From Aureococcus anophagefferens (Eukaryota > Sar > Pelagophyceae > Pelagomonadales > Pelagomonadaceae): 64,000 bases of DNA. The notes below the pieces were generated by a model, which saw nothing but the letters and a program-made list of their open reading frames with translations, ran no database searches and was not told the origin of the DNA. The stretch spans positions 920,983 through 984,982 of the forward strand of contig NW_008705573.1 in the NCBI RefSeq assembly GCF_000186865.1, read 5' to 3'. Within the stretch, counting starts at the first letter, position 1. The number at the start of each line of letters is the position of its first letter. Below are positions 59,301 through 64,000 of the stretch, piece by piece. The translations under genes were made by a program, and so were the position numbers.

Positions 59301-62007
59301 AGAAGACGAAGGAGCGCGCGAGGGAGAAGCGGCGCATCCAGAAGGCGGAGAAGGAGTTCCTGGAGAAGGAGGCCGAGGAGGCGCGGCGCGCGGCGAACCT
59401 CGACGAGGAGTCGTCGGTGAACGAGTCGCTGGGGGGCACGTCGATGACGTCGAACAAGTACGTCGACGACGACGACGACCTGACGCTCGAGTACTGGGAC
59501 GCGCTCGACGCGTCCTGCGCCCGCTACTGGCCCATGGCGACGCTCGAGCGGGCCGCCGACGACACGCGGGCGCGCGTGTGCCGGGGCCGCGAGCGGCCCG
59601 CGGGCGTGCCCTTCCAGGGCCTCTTCCCCCACGTCGACGAGCTCAGCCGGCGGGGCATCCCCGTGCGCACGACCTGGGACGCCCTCTGGCGCGTCGCCAC
59701 GTGCCTGCGGGTTTTGGTCGACGCGCGGCAGGCGTCGGCCGTCGCCGCGGACGCGGCCACGAAGGCCGCCAAGGCCCAGGTCCGCGCGTCGCTCGAGGAG
59801 CACGACGCGCGGAAGGTCGCGCGCTGGCCCGACGACGAGCGCGCGGTCTACGAGGCCGAGCTCGCCGAGGTCACCGCGGCCCTGCGCCACGCGCAGTTCC
59901 TCGTGTCCGAGGCCGAGCAGGACCTCGAGGAGACGCAGGACCACATCGCGGGCGAGACGAGCCGCCAGGCCAAGGAGCTCCGGAGCGCCCACGAGCTCCA
60001 CAACAACGTCGCCAAGTACTCCGACGGCGCCCTCGGCGAGGCCGCGGCGCTCAAGGAGAAGGTCGACGACGCCCAGGCCCACGCGGACGCGAACCGCGAC
60101 ACCCAGGGCAGCAAAAGAGAGCGAAATTCCCAACTTCAAAGGCTCCTATCTCGGCCGTTTTCCACTCGTTTCGGCTGATTTTGGGACGAGCGATCATCTC
60201 TTGGAACGGCCTCGAAGCGTCGATGCTTTTTCCGGAATACGCGCGCGCGGAACACTCACGTTGAAGCGAACTTGAATCTCTCTTTTCCTGCCCAGGCGAC
60301 ACCGCGACGCGCGACTGGGTCACGGGCGTCGCGGAGACGGACGCGCACGTGCTCGAGTGGACGAAGCACTACGACACGGCGAAGACCTACGCGGACCTGA
60401 CGGAGAGCCTGCGCACGAACGCGTCGACGCGCGTCGCCATCTTGAAGGGCGCGCGGACGCTCACGGCGCGTTTGGGCGCGCGGCTCCGCGACCGCCTCGT
60501 CGAGGCCTTCACGCACGAGCGCCAGGCCAAGGAGGCCTACGACGCCGTCGTCGACGCCGCGGCGCGGCGCGACGACGCCTTCCTGCGCGAGGACGCCGTC
60601 TACGAGCGGCGGACGAACGCGCTCAAGGACCAGCACCAGCGATGCGCGGACGCGCAGCGCGACATGGGCATCGCGGCCATGCAGGTCGCCGAGTACGCGC
60701 GCCTCCTCCTGCTCGCGTCCGCGCGGCGCAACCCGGCGGAGGTGCGCGCCGCCTTCGTGCCCGCGCCCTGCGGCGCGACGGCCATCGACGACGCGCTCTT
60801 CGCGTCGCGCGTCGAGGAGGAGCGCGCGCGCGCGCAGCTCGCGTTCGCGGAGGCGCAGATCCAGCTGCTCCACCTCGTGCCCTGGGCCAGCGGCCCGCTG
60901 CGGGCGCGCTACCTCGCGCAGCGCGTCGCCGCCAAGGCCCAGTGCGAGGCCGCGTACACGCGAGCGCAGGACGCGGCCTACGACGCGACGGCGTTCTCCA
61001 TGGCCGCGGACGACGACCTCACGGAGCGGCGCAAGTCCCAGTTCGCGAGCGCCGTGCTCGCGAAGCAGCCCGACGGCGAGCCCCTCGTCGTGGCCTACAA
61101 CACGGCCGTCGTCCGCGCGGTGCGGGCCATCGACCGCGAGCGGAAGGAGGAGAAGACGAAGCGCGAGCACGAAGCCGCGGTCAAGGCCCAGAAGTACGCC
61201 CAGGAGGCGGCGGACCTGCGCGAGATCCAGACGTCGCTGAGCCCCCGCGCGGCGCTCGAGGCCATCGCGCGGCGCATCGCGGCCATCCGCGACGAGGGCT
61301 TTCCCAACACGCTCGAGGGCATCGAGAACCTGCGCAAGCTCCGGCTCTACAAGGCCGTCGCCAAGGCGCGCCTCAAGCGCCGGGCCAACGAGGCCCTCTT
61401 CCAGGAGGGCGTCGAGAAGCGGCGCCTCGAGGAGCTCGAGGAGGAGCGGCGCGAGCGGGAGAGGTTGGCGCGCCAGGCCGCGGTCCGCGCGGAAAAGCGG
61501 CGCCGCGAGGCCGCGGAGCTCGCGGCCGCGCGCGCCGAGGCCGTCCGCAGGGCGGGCATGGCGGGCAAGCTCAAGACCTTCGGCAAGGGCGTGCTCACGA
61601 AGATGCTCACGCGCGGCAAGCTGCTCCGGCCCATCGACGAGGCGCGCGCGCCCGCGGCCAAGGACGACGACGACACGGCGTCGACGGGCACCTTCGAGAT
61701 CTCCGGCCTCCACGGCGAGGACCACGACCGCGTCGTCCGCAAGGGCGCCGTCGCGCACCGCGGCAGCAACCGCTTCGGCACGCACTTCTCGAAGAAGCTC
61801 CACGTCGACGCGATCCAGATCCGGCGCACGGCGTCGAACAACGACCGCGAGCAGGACTACTGGCGCCGGAGCCTCGGCGGCCACACGCTCCCGAAGCACG
61901 CCATGGCCCACAAGAAGGCGAACTTCAAGATGGTCAACGCGTTCCACCAGAACCGCGCGGAGCGGTACCGGCCCTCCATGGCCCTCGCGCCCTTCCAGTC
62001 GTCCTAG
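56354..62007 (+). CDS. Large WW / leucine-rich-repeat / coiled-coil protein
   Basis: Four exons (56354-58070, 58244-58739, 58951-60095, 60296-62007) total 5070 nt, exactly 1689 codons plus stop; all three introns are introners. A WW domain lies at about residues 77-108 (EWIEYFTEGGRPYYYNEASG, second Trp 22 residues after the first, then Pro). A charged helical region follows, then ribonuclease-inhibitor-type LRRs (VTRLELGGNRVTSEGAEHIA, LRELHLNGNDIGDWGIEAL, LTSLSLTHCGIGARGAKALA, LTHLDVSGNALEGDG). The C-terminal half is coiled coil (RLEELEEERRERERLARQAA) and ends MALAPFQSS. It is probably a cytoskeletal or ciliary scaffold by architecture; this is not proven. Confidence 0.85.
58079..58243 (+). 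mobile_element. Introner, family A, degenerate fossil copy (A7)
   Basis: A 165-bp segment still alignable to family A: TCGGGGCCGAACT, CTCGGTCGCGTCGACGTCGATTCGG, TGATTTTTGGACA, CTCGGGTTGAAGATGTGAT. The right end GGCACGCAG keeps AG, while the left end CCGCGTGCG has lost the inverted-repeat CTGTG. TSDs are GCGCGCGG and GCGCGCAG (7/8). The intron is 58071-58243 with a GC donor; splicing gives AFKPGAQGFQASRD. Confidence 0.88.
58748..58950 (+). mobile_element. Introner, family A, copy 6
   Basis: A 203-bp element in sense orientation with ends CTGTGTGGAATTCAA and TTGAATTCCACACAG. The TSD GCGCCGCG is exact (58740-58747 and 58951-58958). The intron is 58740-58950 with a GC donor. Splicing gives FDWPRRRALGIDAA. 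Confidence 0.95.
60104..60295 (+). mobile_element. Introner, family B, copy 7
   Basis: A 192-bp element in sense orientation with ends CAGGGCAGC and CCTGCCCAG. The TSD GCGACACC is exact (60096-60103 and 60296-60303). The intron is 60096-60295 with a GC donor. Splicing gives ANRDTATRDWVTGVAE. Confidence 0.95.
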
Positions 62008-62127
62008 GCTCTGTTGTGTTGTGCTTTGTTTCTTTTCACGGGGCTGGTGGGTTCGTGGCCCGAGAAACGCCCACCGCGCGGGGAGTCGGGGGCGCGAGGC
62101 GGCTCCTGTTGGATCCGGGCGGTTGGG

Positions 62128-62418
62128 TCATCTCCTCGGCAGAGCCGCGACGCACGCGCGCAAGGCGCCGAGCTCCTCGCCGCAGTCCCTGCGGCCTTCG
62201 AAGACGCCGACGGACATCACGTTGCCGTGGCAGACGCCGTGCCTCGCGACCGCGTCGCGGCAAAGCGTCTTCCCGCACTCGCACAGCAGCAGCTTGACGA
62301 GTTCGTTGTTCGCGCGCGTGCCCGTGGCATGGAGATCGATCTCAGCGACGCCGAGCGCCTTCGCGTACTTTTCGCACCTCTTCAGCGGCGTCGCGACGGG
62401 ATGCCGCAGTTTCGCCAT
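62128..62418 (-). CDS. Small Cys-rich protein
   Basis: A 96-residue protein, MAKLRHPVATPLKRCEKYAK at the start, with a Cys pattern LLLCECGKTLCRDAVARHGVC and two more Cys residues (RRDCGEELGALRACVAALP). The spacing recalls small CX(n)C helix-hairpin proteins or a minimal zinc fold, but no family was assigned. No signal peptide is visible. The alternative plus-strand frames over this region are less plausible. Confidence 0.6.
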   Translation of the reverse strand: MAKLRHPVATPLKRCEKYAKALGVAEIDLHATGTRANNELVKLLLCECGKTLCRDAVARHGVCHGNVMSVGVFEGRRDCGEELGALRACVAALPRR

Positions 62419-62461
62419 ATGCTGCGGATCGAATCGCTGGCGTCACCGAGCCAGCCGCTAC

Positions 62462-62600
62462 CGCACACGGCGTCAAGCGTCAAGGACGCACGCGAGATGC
62501 ACCAGCGTGGTTGCACACGGCGTCAAGCGTCGCACGAGATGCACCAGCGTGGTTGCACACGGCGTCAAGCGTCAAGGACGCGCGCGAGATGCATTGGCGC
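62462..62600. repeat. Tandem repeat, about 45-55 bp, three copies
   Basis: Units containing GCACACGGCGTCAAGCGTC and GAGATGCACCAGCGTGGTT repeat three times; one copy lacks the AAGGACGC insert. The array lies between two divergent genes. Confidence 0.85.
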
Positions 62601-62703
62601 GCCGCGCGCGATGGAGACGATGGCCATGCCTGGAGGCAATGTTGACATCAGCTTCATCGACTTCAAGAATAAGGGCTGCGTCTGAATCGCAAAGCAGGCC
62701 ATT

Positions 62704-63826
62704 ATGCGGCTGCCCTGCGCCTGGCTGCTTGCATTGGTGTCGTCGGCGTCGGCGCGGTCCGCGTCGCCGTCGCCGCCGTCGCCGCCTTCGACGCCGCCGT
62801 CGTCCTGGCGCCGCGTCGAGCTCCACATCCACCTCGACGGCTCTTTGGATCCGGAGACGCTGCTGGTCATCGCCCGGCGGCGGAACCTGAGCCTGCCCCT
62901 CGCCGGTGGTGGACCCCGCGTGCCGCGGAGCGCGGCGGAGATCGCGGACCTGCTGGCGGCGACGACGCCCGCGTGGCGCCGCTTCGACGTCGTCAACGAC
63001 ATCGTCGGCGGCGACGCGGCCGCCGTCCGTTTCGCCGCGGAGGCCTTCGCGGACCGGCAGCGCGCGAGCGAGGTGCGCTACACGGAGGTGCGCTACGACC
63101 CCGTGCGGCTCCGATCGTCGGCGTACGCGCCCGGCGACGCGCTGACGGGCGACGCGGCCGTCGCGGCCGTCGCCGCGGGGGTCCGCGCGCGGCCGGACGT
63201 CGTCGCGCACCAGATTTTGTGCGCGATGCGGGGCTCGACGGCGGCGGCGTGCGCGGACGTCGCGGCTCTCGCCGCGCGGTCCGCGGGCACGCGCGCGCGG
63301 CGGCGTCGTCGGCCTCGACCTCGCCGGCGACGAGCTCCGCTACGACAACGCGGCCTACGTGTCCTGCTTCGTCGACGCGGGCGCCCTCGGCCTCCGGCGC
63401 ACGGCCCACGTCGGCGAGGGCTTCGGCAACCTCAGCAGCGAATCGTCGGACGTGTACTCGGCGCTGGCGACGATGGGCGTCGACCGCGTCGGCCACGGCT
63501 ACGCCGCGGGCCAGAACGGGACGCTGAACGCGACGCTCGTCGGCCTGCTGCGGTCGCGCGGGGTCCACCTCGAGACGTGCCCGAACGCGGCCCTCAGGGA
63601 GGAGGCGCTCCAGCCGGGCGTGTTCCGGTCCATCGCCGCGTTCCGCGAGGCCGGCCTGGACGTCGGGCTCAACACCGACGACCCGGCGACGTACTTCGGG
63701 AACTGCTCCCTCGCGTCCGTCGAGGACATCGCCCGGGAGCAGCTCGGCTTCACCGACGCGGACATCACCGCGGCCTACGACCGCGCGTGCGCCGCGGCGT
63801 TCGGGGAGTGCCCGCCGCGCTCATAA
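62704..63826 (+). CDS. Adenosine deaminase-like protein with signal peptide and a frame break
   Basis: The N-terminus MRLPCAWLLALVSSASARS is a likely signal peptide. The metal-binding motif VELHIHLDGSLDPETL is near residue 40. Further family motifs are RYTEVRYDPVRL, VGLDLAGDE, HVGEGFGN, VDRVGHGYAAG, LETCPNAALR and VGLNTDDPATYF, where the Asp-Asp pair binds zinc and substrate. The family hydrolyses adenosine or N6-modified adenine nucleotides; an exported form would act on extracellular nucleosides. The frame changes by one in a GCGCGCGC run at about 63290-63300, so a one-base sequencing error is the simplest reading. The stop is TAA at 63824-63826. Confidence 0.82.
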
Positions 63827-63867
63827 CAACCTGTCCGAATCGTCGCTTCGCTTGCGCAGTTTGGGGT

Positions 63868-64000
63868 TTAGGGACGGCGGGGCTCGTCCGGCGCGTCCAG
63901 CGTGCCGTCGGCGGCCGCGGCCGGCGCCTCGGCCGAGGTCGACCCCCGGCACGCAGCGCGAGCCCGAGGCTGTGGAGCTTTGTTTCCCAGGACGACGTCG
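63868..64000 (-). CDS. Possible C-terminal end of a gene running off the window
   Basis: In the minus strand an open frame enters from the window edge and ends SAEAPAAAADGTLDAPDEPR then RP and TAA at 63870-63868. Composition fits a coding C-terminus, and the position fits the convergent packing seen elsewhere. A CAG near 63980 could also be a splice acceptor. Too short to assign. Confidence 0.3.
   Translation of the reverse strand, partial: DVVLGNKAPQPRARAACRGSTSAEAPAAAADGTLDAPDEPRRP

Noticed and set aside
62462..62600. Possible CRISPR-like array
   Set aside because: Repeats are directly adjacent with no unique spacers, and the genome is eukaryotic; this is a minisatellite.
62014..62685. 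+ strand ORF of 223 codons
   Set aside because: It runs through the tandem repeat array and the antisense of a better Cys-patterned small protein; composition is not protein-like.

Overview
The window reads as nuclear DNA of a stramenopile alga, most probably a pelagophyte close to Aureococcus anophagefferens. Supporting this are very high GC, densely packed genes with few ordinary introns, a heterokont-style plastid presequence at 30374, and above all a set of ~165-204 bp introner elements of the kind described in Aureococcus, which are short non-autonomous DNA transposons spliced out as introns. The species name is an inference.

Layout (about 30 genes). 1-3.6 kb: end of a Ser/Pro-rich membrane protein and an ankyrin protein. 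3.6-7.5 kb: an RCC1-repeat/NCS2-permease reading frame carrying four introners. 7.75-13.6 kb: patatin lipase, an ADP-ribosylglycohydrolase with an in-frame UGA (candidate selenoprotein), and two sulfotransferase genes in divergent orientation. 13.7-22.9 kb: membrane/ankyrin, YHYH-domain, SANT/Myb and modular Cys-rich surface proteins. 23-35 kb: a coiled-coil protein, an AGC kinase with ankyrin repeats, TPR, double-GFA, plastid-targeted and Cys-motif proteins, and glucose-6-phosphate isomerase. 35.1-49.1 kb: one giant coiled-coil gene interrupted by an 877-base N gap. 49.3-56 kb: double-FHA protein, M17 leucyl aminopeptidase, ubiquitin-like membrane protein, small membrane protein and SEC63-like J protein. 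56.4-62 kb: WW/LRR/coiled-coil protein with three introners. 62.1-64 kb: small Cys-rich protein, adenosine deaminase-like gene and the edge of a last gene.

Strands largely alternate. Several convergent pairs end only 7-37 bp apart, so their 3' UTRs must overlap. The genes do not form one pathway; the unifying system is the introner population. I count 14 copies in two families, all inside coding sequence. 13 have recognisable 8-bp target-site duplications (TSDs), seven of them exact. In every gene with an uninterrupted frame, removing one duplication plus the element restores the protein frame; for example the four introns of the RCC1/permease gene leave exactly 3132 nt. The 5' splice site is taken from the duplicated target (GT or, more often, GC) and the 3' AG from the element end.

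Several genes show single-base frame breaks (near 8740, 16100, 28422, 29920, 31500, 31575, 55095 and 63295). These look more like draft-assembly errors than biology but were not resolved here.
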